Shown piece by piece: positions 7,332-14,440 of a stretch of DNA of 18,317 bases (position 1 is its first letter; each line of letters opens with the position of its first letter). The stretch is from an uncultured Eubacteriales bacterium (lineage in GTDB: Bacteria > Bacillota > Clostridia > Christensenellales > CAG-917), in NCBI GenBank assembly GCA_900551145.1, contig URUQ01000010.1, positions 1 through 18,317 of the forward strand, written 5' to 3'. Made by a program: the position numbers and the translations under genes. A model generated the notes under the pieces. The model was not told the origin of the DNA. It ran no database searches and saw nothing but the letters and a program-made list of their open reading frames with translations.

Positions 7332-7460
7332 AACACAAAAAGTGTTGCAAAATGTCTAAAATACACTGAAATCGTCGTATAAGCTGGAATATTAGGTGTG
7401 CAAAAACACGAATAGTGTTGTAAAATACGATGTTTTAGCAAAACACAAAAAGTGTATTAT
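7332..7460 (+). promoter_or_regulatory. Three palindromic operator-like sites and a promoter candidate before psuG
   Basis: Three 15-bp sites of form AACAC-N5-GTGTT occur at 7332-7346 (spacer AAAAA), 7405-7419 (GAATA) and 7442-7456 (AAAAA; last base A). Sites 1 and 2 continue with G(C/T)AAAAT. Their centres are 73 and 37 bases apart. A -10-like TATTAT (7455-7460) overlaps site 3, with a poor -35 region. A regulator bound at site 3 would block that promoter. In RNA each site could also form a 5-bp hairpin. The rest of the gap is A-rich, with AAAATAC repeated at 7358, 7422, 7474 and 7482. Confidence 0.55.
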
Positions 7461-7498
7461 AGGAAAAATAACCAAAATACGAAAATACAAGGTAAAAA

Positions 7499-8425
7499 AT
7501 GAATATACAATTGAAAATATCCGATGAAGTGAAAAAAGCACTCGAAGAGGGCAAACCCGTAGTTGCGTTGGAGTCAACGATTATATCTCACGGCATGCCT
7601 TATCCCAAGAACGTGCAAACCGCACTCACCGTTGAGCAAACTGTAAGAGACAACGGCGCGGTGCCTGCGACTATCGCCATCATTAAAGGTGTATGCACGG
7701 TGGGATGTTCCGAAGAAGAAATAGAGTATCTCGGCAAGGCGGGACTTTCCGTCACCAAGACAAGCAGACGCGATATTCCCGTGGTAGTCTCAAAAGGAAT
7801 TGACGGAGCGACCACGGTTGCGGCCACTATGATACTTGCCTCAATGGCGGGCATCAAAGTATTTGCAACCGGCGGTATCGGAGGTGTGCATAGAGGCGCG
7901 CAAGAAACTATGGATATATCCGCCGACCTCGAAGAACTTGCTCGCACGCCCGTCAACGTCGTGTGTGCCGGAGCAAAAAGTATACTCGATTTGGGATTGA
8001 CTCTCGAATATCTCGAAACAAAGGGCGTTGCCGTCATCGGATATCAAACGAACGAACTTCCCGCGTTCTTTACACGCAGAAGCGGATTCAAAGTGCCTAT
8101 GCGTATGGACTCTCCCGACGAAATCGCGAGTGCGATACACGCCAAGGACGCTTTGAGTTTGGGTGGCGGTATGCTTATATGCAATCCTATTCCCGAGCAG
8201 TATTCAATGGACGCCGACTATATCGAGAGCGTAATAAAAGAGGCCGTGAGCGAGGCAAACGCTCTCGGTGTAAAAGGCAAAGACATCACTCCGTTTTTGC
8301 TTGACAAAATACAAAAAATCACGGGCGGAGAGAGCCTTGAAAGCAATATAAAACTCGTGCTTAACAACGCGGTGCTTGCTTCAAAAATCGCAACAAAACT
8401 CTCTCGTCTTGAAAATAATAAGTGA
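7499..8425 (+). CDS. psuG: Pseudouridine-5'-phosphate glycosidase
   Basis: The 308-residue enzyme reversibly splits pseudouridine-5'-phosphate into uracil and ribose-5-phosphate. Family motifs are VALESTIISHGMPYP (22-36) and ATGGIGGVHRG (123-133). The E. coli active-site residues E31, K93, D149 and N289 correspond to E25, K87, D143 and N283, all with a constant offset of six, so catalytic function should be intact. AAGG (7489-7492) lies six bases before the ATG. No pseudouridine kinase gene (psuK), which normally supplies its substrate, lies in the window. deoC starts eight bases after the stop. The palindromes upstream suggest its own control. Confidence 0.96.
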   Translation: MNIQLKISDEVKKALEEGKPVVALESTIISHGMPYPKNVQTALTVEQTVRDNGAVPATIAIIKGVCTVGCSEEEIEYLGKAGLSVTKTSRRDIPVVVSKGIDGATTVAATMILASMAGIKVFATGGIGGVHRGAQETMDISADLEELARTPVNVVCAGAKSILDLGLTLEYLETKGVAVIGYQTNELPAFFTRRSGFKVPMRMDSPDEIASAIHAKDALSLGGGMLICNPIPEQYSMDADYIESVIKEAVSEANALGVKGKDITPFLLDKIQKITGGESLESNIKLVLNNAVLASKIATKLSRLENNK

Positions 8426-8433
8426 GGTATACT

Positions 8434-9102
8434 ATGGATATCAAAGATATTTTGAGCAAATGCGACCACACTCTTCTTTCTCAAACCGCAACGTGGGAAG
8501 ATATCAAAGCAATATGCGATGACGGTATGAAGTACCACACGGCGTCCGTTTGCATACCCCCGTGCTACGTGAAAGAAGCAAAAGAGTACGTAGGAGACCG
8601 CCTTGCGATATGCACGGTTATAGGTTTCCCCAACGGCTACAACACCACTGCCGTCAAGAATTTTGAAACCGCGGACGCACTCAAAAACGGTGCGGACGAA
8701 ATCGATATGGTCATCAATATCGGTGCGCTCAAAGCGGGCAACTATCAATATGTCGAGGACGAAATCAAAACGCTCAAACAAACTTGCGGAGACAAAATCC
8801 TCAAAGTCATCATCGAGACTTGCTTGCTCACGGACGATGAAAAAATCAAGATGTGCCAAATCGTAACGCGCGCGGGCGCGGACTTTATAAAGACGTCCAC
8901 GGGCTTTTCAAAGTCGGGCGCAACTTTTGACGATATCAAACTTTTCTCAGAGCATATCGGCAAAAACGTGCGTATGAAAGCGGCGGGCGGTATCTCGTCA
9001 ATAGAAGACGCAGAAGAGTTTGTAAGACTCGGCGCGGAAAGACTCGGCACGAGCCGTATCGTCAAAATCGTCAAAAAGCAAGAAGCAGACGGTCAATACT
9101 AA
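8434..9102 (+). CDS. deoC: Deoxyribose-phosphate aldolase
   Basis: The 222-residue class I aldolase converts 2-deoxyribose-5-phosphate to acetaldehyde and glyceraldehyde-3-phosphate. K153 in DFIKTSTGF forms the Schiff base, K182 in MKAAGGI is the second catalytic lysine, and D91 in DEIDMVINIG is the proton-relay acid. Length is typical. The ATG at 8434 was preferred over an in-frame GTG at 8422 because GAGG (8424-8427), overlapping the psuG stop, lies six bases upstream. It takes the product made by DeoB from deoxynucleosides. A structured 155-base gap separates it from deoD. Confidence 0.97.
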   Translation: MDIKDILSKCDHTLLSQTATWEDIKAICDDGMKYHTASVCIPPCYVKEAKEYVGDRLAICTVIGFPNGYNTTAVKNFETADALKNGADEIDMVINIGALKAGNYQYVEDEIKTLKQTCGDKILKVIIETCLLTDDEKIKMCQIVTRAGADFIKTSTGFSKSGATFDDIKLFSEHIGKNVRMKAAGGISSIEDAEEFVRLGAERLGTSRIVKIVKKQEADGQY

Positions 9103-9257
9103 TTGTGAATATATGCGACTTCGTGCATACGAGGTCACACAAATATATGCGCATAGATAAATATGTGCAAATCGCAGGAAAAGGCGTTTATCAACGTATT
9201 TGCATACGTTAAAATGCATATTCGTGCAACAATTACAAATTATATGGAGGGAAAAAT
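9103..9257 (+). promoter_or_regulatory. Structured deoC-deoD intergenic region with several palindromes
   Basis: The gap holds a hairpin GACTTCGT-GCAT-ACGAGGTC (9117-9136, one G-U pair) and an outer TTGTG / CACAA pair (9103-9107, 9138-9142). It also holds the palindrome TATGCGCATA (9146-9155) and a perfect 7-bp inverted repeat AACGTAT-TTGC-ATACGTT (9193-9210). AATATATGCG is repeated at 9108 and 9142. A weak promoter (TTTATC at 9187-9192, TAAAAT at 9210-9215, 17 apart) would place the last inverted repeat in its spacer. GGAGGG (9246-9251) is the deoD ribosome site. An internal regulated promoter or a structured leader is plausible. Confidence 0.4.
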
Positions 9258-9965
9258 ATGTCAGTTCCAACCCCACACATTACGGCAAAACTCGGTGATT
9301 TCGCAGATACCGTTCTTATGCCGGGCGATCCGCTTCGCTCCAAATTTATTGCGGAAAATTTTCTTGAAAACGCCACTTTGGTCAACAACGTAAGAGGCGT
9401 CAACGGCTACACCGGCTATTACAAGGGAAAGAGAGTGTCTGTTATGGCTTCCGGAATGGGACAGCCCGCAATCGGCATTTATTCGTATGAATTGTACAAT
9501 TTTTACGACGTCAAAAACATTATCCGCATAGGCTCTTGCGGTTCGTTCGACAAAGACTTGCACGCAAAGGACATCATCATTGCAATGGGAGCTTGCACCA
9601 ACGGCAACTACGCAATGCAATACAATCTACCGGGTACGTTCTGTCCGATAGCCGACTTTGACCTTGTACGCAGAGCGGCGGAAATTTGCGAAAGAGAGGG
9701 AGTCAACTACAAGGTGGGCAACATCTTCTCGTCGGATACTTTCTACGACGACGCAAACAGCGGTATGCAATGGGCAAAGATGGGCGTTCTCGGCGTCGAG
9801 ATGGAGTCCGCCGCACTTTATTGCAACGCGGCGCGCGCAGGCAAAAAAGCACTTTGCATTTGCACCGTTTCGGACAGTTTCATTTATCCCGAAGAAAACA
9901 CCACGGCGGAAGAAAGACAAAATTCTTTCACCAAAATGATGGAAATAGCGCTCGAACTTGCATAA
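9258..9965 (+). CDS. deoD: Purine-nucleoside phosphorylase, DeoD type
   Basis: The 235-residue protein belongs to the hexameric (E. coli-like) phosphorylase family and phosphorolyses purine (deoxy)nucleosides. Recognisable residues are H7 (from the neighbouring subunit), G23 and R27 in MPGDPLRSKF, R46, R90 and S93 in RIGSCGS (phosphate binding), E181-M182-E183 in GVEMES (ribose binding), and the catalytic D206 in TVSDSF. The motif opening TPHI.A..GDFAD is conserved. GGAGGG ends six bases before the ATG at 9258. It is followed by deoB after 44 bases. Its product joins the Pdp product at DeoB. Confidence 0.97.
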   Translation: MSVPTPHITAKLGDFADTVLMPGDPLRSKFIAENFLENATLVNNVRGVNGYTGYYKGKRVSVMASGMGQPAIGIYSYELYNFYDVKNIIRIGSCGSFDKDLHAKDIIIAMGACTNGNYAMQYNLPGTFCPIADFDLVRRAAEICEREGVNYKVGNIFSSDTFYDDANSGMQWAKMGVLGVEMESAALYCNAARAGKKALCICTVSDSFIYPEENTTAEERQNSFTKMMEIALELA

Positions 9966-10009
9966 ATCGAGCACGCAAAGCAACTTATTATCATTGATAA
10001 GAGGTGAAT

Positions 10010-11173
10010 ATGAGCAAAAGAGTATTTATTATCGTTCTTGACAGTTGCGGTTGCGGTGAAATGCCCGACTCGTATCTTTGGCACGACGAGGGGAGCAACA
10101 CTCTCGGCGCAATAAGAAAAGACGAGCATTTTGATTGTCCGAATCTTGTAAATCTCGGTCTTTTCAACATCGAGGGTGTGGGCGGAGGCGTATCCGACCC
10201 CCAAGGAAGTTTTGCAAGATTGAAAGAGACGTCTATGGGAAAAGATACCACCATAGGACACTGGGAAATCGCAGGTATAATCTCTCCAAAACCGCTTCCG
10301 ACCTATCCGAACGGTTTTCCCGAGGACGTTATCGAGGAATTTGAAAAGCGCACGGGCAGAAAAGTGCTTTGCAACAAGCCTTATTCCGGTACGGAAGTCA
10401 TAAAAGACTACGGAGAAGAACATGTTAAGACGGGCGCGCTCATCGTCTATACGTCGGCGGACAGCGTTTTCCAAATCGCGGCGCACGAGGACGTCGTTCC
10501 CGTACCCGAACTTTACCGCTATTGTCAAATCGCAAGAGATATGCTTCAAGGAGAACACTGCGTCGGCAGAGTCATCGCTCGTCCGTTCACGGGAGAGTGG
10601 CCGTTTACGCGCACTTCCAATCGACACGATTATTCCTTGATACCTCCGCACACCACTATGCTTGACGTGCTCAAAAAGCATAATCTTGCCACGATATCCG
10701 TCGGCAAAATATACGATATCTTCGCGGGCAAGAGCGTAAGCGAGTCCAACCGCACGACGTCCAATGCCAACGGTATGGAAGTGACGCTCGATATCCAAAA
10801 GCGCGATTTCGAAGGCTTGTGCTTTGTCAATTTGGTGGATTTCGATATGAAATACGGCCATCGCAACGACATCGTCGGTTATGCAAGCGCAATGACGGAA
10901 TTTGACCGCTATCTCGGCGAATTTTTGAAGAATATGCGCGCAGACGATATGCTTATCATCACGGCAGACCACGGTTGCGATCCGTCCACACCGTCCACCG
11001 ACCATTCGCGTGAATACGTGCCTATGATAGTCTGCGGAGACGGCATCAAAGCGGGCGTCGACCTCGGCACGAGAAGCACGTTTGCGGATATCTCGGCAAC
11101 GGTGCTTGAATATCTCGGCGTGGACAAAGAGGACACAGCGGGTGAAAGTTTCCTCTCAAAAGTTGAAAAATAA
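10010..11173 (+). CDS. deoB: Phosphopentomutase
   Basis: The 387-residue protein, of the alkaline-phosphatase superfamily, interconverts (deoxy)ribose-1- and 5-phosphates using two manganese ions. Visible features are LDSCGCGEMPD with metal ligand D11, GKDTTIGHWE where T80 corresponds to the phosphorylated T85 of the Bacillus cereus enzyme, NKPYSGTEVI, TSADSVFQIAAHE, the substrate region SNRHDY, FVNLVDFD..YGHR, and the metal-binding ADHGCDP and STDHSREY. The start was placed at ATG 10010, with GAGGTGA (10001-10007) three bases upstream; an in-frame GTG at 10004 lies within the SD itself. It links both phosphorylases to DeoC and the pentose phosphate pathway. cdd follows after 28 bases. Confidence 0.97.
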   Translation: MSKRVFIIVLDSCGCGEMPDSYLWHDEGSNTLGAIRKDEHFDCPNLVNLGLFNIEGVGGGVSDPQGSFARLKETSMGKDTTIGHWEIAGIISPKPLPTYPNGFPEDVIEEFEKRTGRKVLCNKPYSGTEVIKDYGEEHVKTGALIVYTSADSVFQIAAHEDVVPVPELYRYCQIARDMLQGEHCVGRVIARPFTGEWPFTRTSNRHDYSLIPPHTTMLDVLKKHNLATISVGKIYDIFAGKSVSESNRTTSNANGMEVTLDIQKRDFEGLCFVNLVDFDMKYGHRNDIVGYASAMTEFDRYLGEFLKNMRADDMLIITADHGCDPSTPSTDHSREYVPMIVCGDGIKAGVDLGTRSTFADISATVLEYLGVDKEDTAGESFLSKVEK

Positions 11174-11201
11174 CTTTTGAATACGTCAAATGAGGTGAAT
11201 T

Positions 11202-11606
11202 ATGACAGATTATAAAAGACTTATGACTCGTGCAAACGAAATGCGCGCCTTCTCGCACGTGCCTTACTCGCACTACCGCGTGGGTGCGGTGCTCGTTGGT
11301 AAAAGCGGAAAAGAATACACAGGGTGCAATCTCGAAAATGCCGCTTATTCTCCGTCGATATGTGCCGAGCGCACGGCGTTTGCAAAAGCGGTGAGCGAGG
11401 GAGAGAAAAAGTTTAAGTGCATAGCAATAGTAGGCGGAAGGGAAGGCGAAATATCCCCGAACTGTTCCCCTTGCGGTGTATGCCGTCAAGTTATGGCGGA
11501 GTTTTGCGATGCGGATTTTGAAGTGATACTCGGCACTCCCGACGATTTCAAAGTGTACAAATTTAGCGATATTTTGCCCCTTACTTTTACAAGCAAAGAG
11601 TTGTAA
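11202..11606 (+). CDS. cdd: Cytidine deaminase
   Basis: The 134-residue homotetrameric-type enzyme hydrolyses cytidine and deoxycytidine to uridine and deoxyuridine, giving Pdp and Udk their substrates. The zinc site is C54-A-E56 (SICAERTAF) with E56 as the proton shuttle, plus C91 and C94 in SPCGVCRQ. N43 and E45 in GCNLENAAYS bind the ribose. GAGGTGA (11192-11198) precedes the ATG. It is the last gene of the co-directional cluster and is followed by a strong terminator. Confidence 0.97.
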   Translation: MTDYKRLMTRANEMRAFSHVPYSHYRVGAVLVGKSGKEYTGCNLENAAYSPSICAERTAFAKAVSEGEKKFKCIAIVGGREGEISPNCSPCGVCRQVMAEFCDADFEVILGTPDDFKVYKFSDILPLTFTSKEL

Positions 11607-11622
11607 TAAAGCAAATTGAAAC

Positions 11623-11658
11623 AAAAGACGATTGCGTGTCGCGCAATCGTCTTTTTTT
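11623..11658 (+). terminator. Intrinsic terminator at the end of the nucleoside cluster
   Basis: A perfect 14-bp stem (11623-11636 with 11642-11655; core GACGATTGCG / CGCAATCGTC), loop TGTCG, ends in seven T's (11652-11658). The A-run on the left arm may also let it act weakly for the convergent kinase gene, whose stop is at 11689. Confidence 0.9.
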
Positions 11659-11688
11659 GTATCATAATTAAATTTTAAGGTGATTTTG

Positions 11689-13284
11689 TTATTGCTTGTT
11701 GAGCATCGCAAAGTTTTGTTTGTTTTGCTTGTAGAGGTTTTTGAACACTTCGAAGCCTTTGTCGTAGACTTTATCTTTCAACTCAAAGTTGGGGTTAAAC
11801 GTCTTTTTTGTGGGGATAAACTTCTTTATTTCGTCAAAAGAGGGAATAATGCCCATTCCGACGCCGACGCAAGCGGCAGCACCCACAGCACCCACGTTTT
11901 GAGGGTTGTCAACGGTTTCGATGACGTGTCCCGTGATATCGGCAAGCACTTGGCAGGTGAAGTCGGAAAGCGCACCGCCACCGACAAATCTTATGACGTC
12001 GGACGGTTTGACTTTCTTTGCAGAGGCTTCGAGCATCCAACGCTTGTGATAGCATATACCTTCGAGCACGGCACGGATAAGTTCCGTCTTGCCTGTCTCT
12101 AAGCTTATGTTGAAGAACATGCCTCTTGCGTTGGGGTCTTCAAACGGGCAACGGTTGCCGTGTAGCCACGGCGTGAAGATAACTCCGCCGCAACCCGCGG
12201 GTATCTTGCCGACGATTTCCGTCATATAAGAGAAGAGACTAAGGTACTTGCTTTCAAAATCCTCGGCAATGTGTTTCTTTTGTACGTAAATTCCGCACTC
12301 GTCCAAAGCGATGTGGTCCTTTACCCATTCAAAGCATTTGCCCGACGTTTCGAGTTCGGCAAAATAATTGTATTTTTGGGGTTGTGCCGCAACGACTGCC
12401 GCAATCATCGACGTTACGTCAACGGTGGGCTTGTCCGTAATCGTGCCAACCCAACCCGACGTTCCGCTGTAAATATGCGTATCGCCGACTGCCGTAGAGC
12501 CTGCGCCCACGCCGATGAGGTTTGCGTCCATACCACCGCCATAGACTTTGATGCCACCCACGACGCCGAGTTCCTCCGCTGCTTTTTCGGTGAGCACACC
12601 CGCGCATTCCGTGGATTCGATAAGGCGGGGAAGATGCGCCATATTTATGCCGAACATTTTGCACATTGTTTTGCTGAAACATTTGTGTTTGAGGTCATAA
12701 AGCATAGTGCCGAACGCAGAGTCGTGAGTCATAACGAACTCACCCGTCATACGAGCAATCAAATACTCCTTGACATCGAGCCATTTATATACGCGTGCGA
12801 AGTTGTCCGGTTCGTTGTTTTTGAGCCAGTTGTATTTCCAAAGCGGGTCTTTTACGCTGAGCGGTGCGGCACCTGTGATTGCCAAAGATTTGAGCAAACG
12901 ACCAAGGTTTGCGCCCTCGACTTGCAAGCCGAATTTGATGCCGTCCTTGATTTCTTTGGTGGCGCGTTGGTCCATATAACTGAACGCGCGGTGAACGGGG
13001 ACGCCGTCCTTGTCAACGAGCACCAAACCTTGCGCTTGCGAGCAGAAAGAGATGCCTTCCACTTGGTCGGGGCGTACGTCGCAGTTCTCGAAAATGCGAT
13101 GAGTGGTTTGTGCCATAGCATCCCACCATTCTTGCGGATCTTGTTCCGCTCCGCCGTTGTCAAGCACGTAAAGATTGTAGCCTTGCGACGCCGATTTGAT
13201 TATTTTGATACATTGATCGATTTCGATAAGACAAGTTTTGATACCGGTTGTGCCTACGTCGTAGGCGAGGACGAATTTTCCCAT
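11689..13284 (-). CDS. FGGY-family carbohydrate kinase, xylulokinase-like
   Basis: The 531-residue protein has both FGGY domains. The N-terminal phosphate-binding strand-turn is YDVGTTGIKT (8-17, D9). The QDPQEWW segment (48-54) is typical of xylulokinases, YMDQRA lies at 103-108, and the putative catalytic base is D253 in GGGMDANLIGVGAGS. The ATP-site loop YSGTSGWVG is at 272-280. The C-terminal half ends in FVGGGALSDF and the GAVGAAACVGVG motif. Family members phosphorylate xylulose, ribulose, gluconate, glycerol or related sugars. Xylulose is the best guess, but the substrate is not fixed by what I can see. The ATG at 13284 has AAGGTGG just upstream, downstream of a good promoter. It converges on cdd. 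Confidence 0.85.
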   Translation of the reverse strand: MGKFVLAYDVGTTGIKTCLIEIDQCIKIIKSASQGYNLYVLDNGGAEQDPQEWWDAMAQTTHRIFENCDVRPDQVEGISFCSQAQGLVLVDKDGVPVHRAFSYMDQRATKEIKDGIKFGLQVEGANLGRLLKSLAITGAAPLSVKDPLWKYNWLKNNEPDNFARVYKWLDVKEYLIARMTGEFVMTHDSAFGTMLYDLKHKCFSKTMCKMFGINMAHLPRLIESTECAGVLTEKAAEELGVVGGIKVYGGGMDANLIGVGAGSTAVGDTHIYSGTSGWVGTITDKPTVDVTSMIAAVVAAQPQKYNYFAELETSGKCFEWVKDHIALDECGIYVQKKHIAEDFESKYLSLFSYMTEIVGKIPAGCGGVIFTPWLHGNRCPFEDPNARGMFFNISLETGKTELIRAVLEGICYHKRWMLEASAKKVKPSDVIRFVGGGALSDFTCQVLADITGHVIETVDNPQNVGAVGAAACVGVGMGIIPSFDEIKKFIPTKKTFNPNFELKDKVYDKGFEVFKNLYKQNKQNFAMLNKQ

Positions 13285-13311
13285 AAACCACCTTATTTTT
13301 AGGATAAAAAT

Positions 13312-13340
13312 ATTATAACACAACCAAAAAATCGTGTAAA
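13312..13340 (-). promoter_or_regulatory. Promoter of the FGGY kinase gene
   Basis: On the minus strand, TTTACA (13340-13335) and TATAAT (13317-13312) are 17 bases apart, one base from a perfect sigma-A promoter. The predicted start gives a leader of about 20 bases that still carries the AAGGTGG ribosome site. Confidence 0.75.
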
Positions 13341-13424
13341 TAGTCAATTTTTTTGATCAATAAGATTTTATGGGGTTAGACGTAATTTTTTATACAACTA
13401 TGAAAAACTGTATTATTTTCTCGA

Positions 13425-14213
13425 TTATTTTACGAGTTTTGAAGCGCGCAAAGCAAGCACGATAGGAGGAACGAGAAGTGAAAATGCAACCACTTCGATT
13501 GCAAAATTGAACCCGAACCACGCAAGCACGTAATCCACCGTAACCACGGTGTTTTGTGCAATAGACGTGTTATTGAAAAAGACGAGAGTGAATATCGCAA
13601 CGAACAGCGTGTTGGTGACGACGCCTATTGCCGTCGATACGGCGTATATAATATGGTGTATGACGGTGTCCGTCGCTTGGTATTTCTTTTGGGATTTTGA
13701 AACGATTATACTATGATCTGCATGAGCGATACCCGATTGAGAAACGTCGTTTGAAGGTGAATTGTCATTTTGCAAACGCTCGTCTATGTCGTCGTTTTTG
13801 CCGTTTGCGTCGTCTATAAGTCTTTGATATTCGTAGGAATGACGGCGTGCAAACGCGGTTTTGAAAATTGCCTTTTCAAGACCTGCTCTCGTAAGATACG
13901 TAGTTACCGCAATCAAGAAACGAGGCAAAATGCAAACGAGCGGATTTTGAAAAATAGGTGCGATAGGGGACGCGGCTTTGGTGGTGAACCACGCAATATA
14001 GTTGATAAGTCCCATCGCAAGTCCCATAATTGCGGACGACTTGAAATCGCAACAACAAGCGACGATGAGAGTGGGCAAAATCATCAACGCAAGAGTTATC
14101 GTGCCGAATTGTACCGGCACGAAACAGAATATCGTCGTCAACGCAAGCATAAGTGCGAGAAGACAAATGCGTTTGATTTTTTCAAGTCTCGAAGACTGAT
14201 TTATCTTTCTCAT
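13425..14213 (-). CDS. ECF transporter S component (substrate-binding membrane subunit)
   Basis: The 262-residue membrane protein resembles S components of energy-coupling-factor importers, which bind vitamins or other micronutrients and associate with a shared EcfT-EcfA module. About three to four hydrophobic helices lie at 15-115 (including LMLALTTIFCFVPVQFGTITL-type sequence) and two to three at 185-255. Between them is a charged, polar stretch of about 60 residues (121-182) that is not usual for S components. The ligand is unknown. The start was set at ATG 14213, not the in-frame ATG at 14273, because a perfect promoter occupies 14223-14251. The resulting mRNA would have 0-4 leader bases and no SD. 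It is divergent from spoIIE. No clear terminator follows, so readthrough toward the kinase gene is possible. Confidence 0.75.
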   Translation of the reverse strand: MRKINQSSRLEKIKRICLLALMLALTTIFCFVPVQFGTITLALMILPTLIVACCCDFKSSAIMGLAMGLINYIAWFTTKAASPIAPIFQNPLVCILPRFLIAVTTYLTRAGLEKAIFKTAFARRHSYEYQRLIDDANGKNDDIDERLQNDNSPSNDVSQSGIAHADHSIIVSKSQKKYQATDTVIHHIIYAVSTAIGVVTNTLFVAIFTLVFFNNTSIAQNTVVTVDYVLAWFGFNFAIEVVAFSLLVPPIVLALRASKLVK

Positions 14214-14222
14214 CAATGCAAG

Positions 14223-14251
14223 ATTATACCTTTTGTCGGCTATTTTGTCAA
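14223..14251 (-). promoter_or_regulatory. Perfect-consensus sigma-A promoter of the ECF S-component gene
   Basis: On the minus strand, TTGACA (14251-14246), a 17-base spacer and TATAAT (14228-14223) match consensus exactly. Only nine bases separate TATAAT from the ATG at 14213, so transcription should start at or within a few bases of the start codon. TTTGACA also matches a Spo0A box at six of seven positions. Confidence 0.85.
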
Positions 14252-14277
14252 ATCGTTTTCGTATAACGCGCATCTTT

Positions 14278-14340
14278 GAAAACTGTGCAAAATCGAAGTT
14301 TAATCATGTCAAAATCGAAGATAAAACACAGTTTTCGACA
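14278..14340. promoter_or_regulatory. Inverted and direct repeats plus a Spo0A-box match in the divergent spoIIE control region
   Basis: GAAAACTGTG (14278-14287) and CACAGTTTTC (14327-14336) form a perfect 10-bp inverted repeat. Between them CAAAATCGAAG occurs twice (14288-14298 and 14310-14320), exactly 22 bases apart. The right arm overlaps TTCGACA (14334-14340), a perfect reverse match to the Spo0A box TGTCGAA. The region lies between the ECF-S promoter and the proposed spoIIE start. spoIIE is a direct Spo0A target in B. subtilis. The distance to the -10 at 14429 (about 90 bases) is larger than in B. subtilis. Confidence 0.45.
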
Positions 14341-14428
14341 AAGAATAGTTTTGACACATATCGACGATAAAAACGAATTTTTGACTTTTTGCACCACGCA
14401 AAGCAAGTTTTTCGCGGAGTGTAAGAGG

Positions 14429-14434
14429 TATAAT
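14429..14434 (+). promoter_or_regulatory. -10 element immediately before spoIIE
   Basis: TATAAT is followed by six bases (GCGAGT) and then the ATG at 14441, so the predicted +1 is the A of the start codon. The 17-base -35 position holds only AGTTTT, as expected for an activator-dependent promoter. AAGAGG (14423-14428) is 12 bases from the ATG, far for an SD. Confidence 0.45.
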
Positions 14435-14440
14435 GCGAGT

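Noticed and set aside
7332..7456. NrdR boxes before psuG
   Set aside because: The arms ACAC and GTGT resemble the NrdR box, but the spacer is five bases rather than eight.
9104..9139. CRP-like site TGTGA...TCACA before deoD
   Set aside because: The half-sites are 26 bases apart instead of six, so this cannot be a classical CRP site.
9884..11005. Long minus-strand open frame opposite deoB (373 codons)
   Set aside because: Shadow of deoB; no SD site or domain, and composition reads as reverse-complemented coding sequence.
12271..13302. Long plus-strand open frame opposite the FGGY kinase (343 codons)
   Set aside because: Shadow of the kinase gene, with a Cys/His/Arg-rich composition typical of antisense frames here.
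13312..13352. Alternative kinase promoter using TTGACT (minus strand) as -35
   Set aside because: Spacing to TATAAT would be 24 bases; TTTACA at 17 bases fits better.
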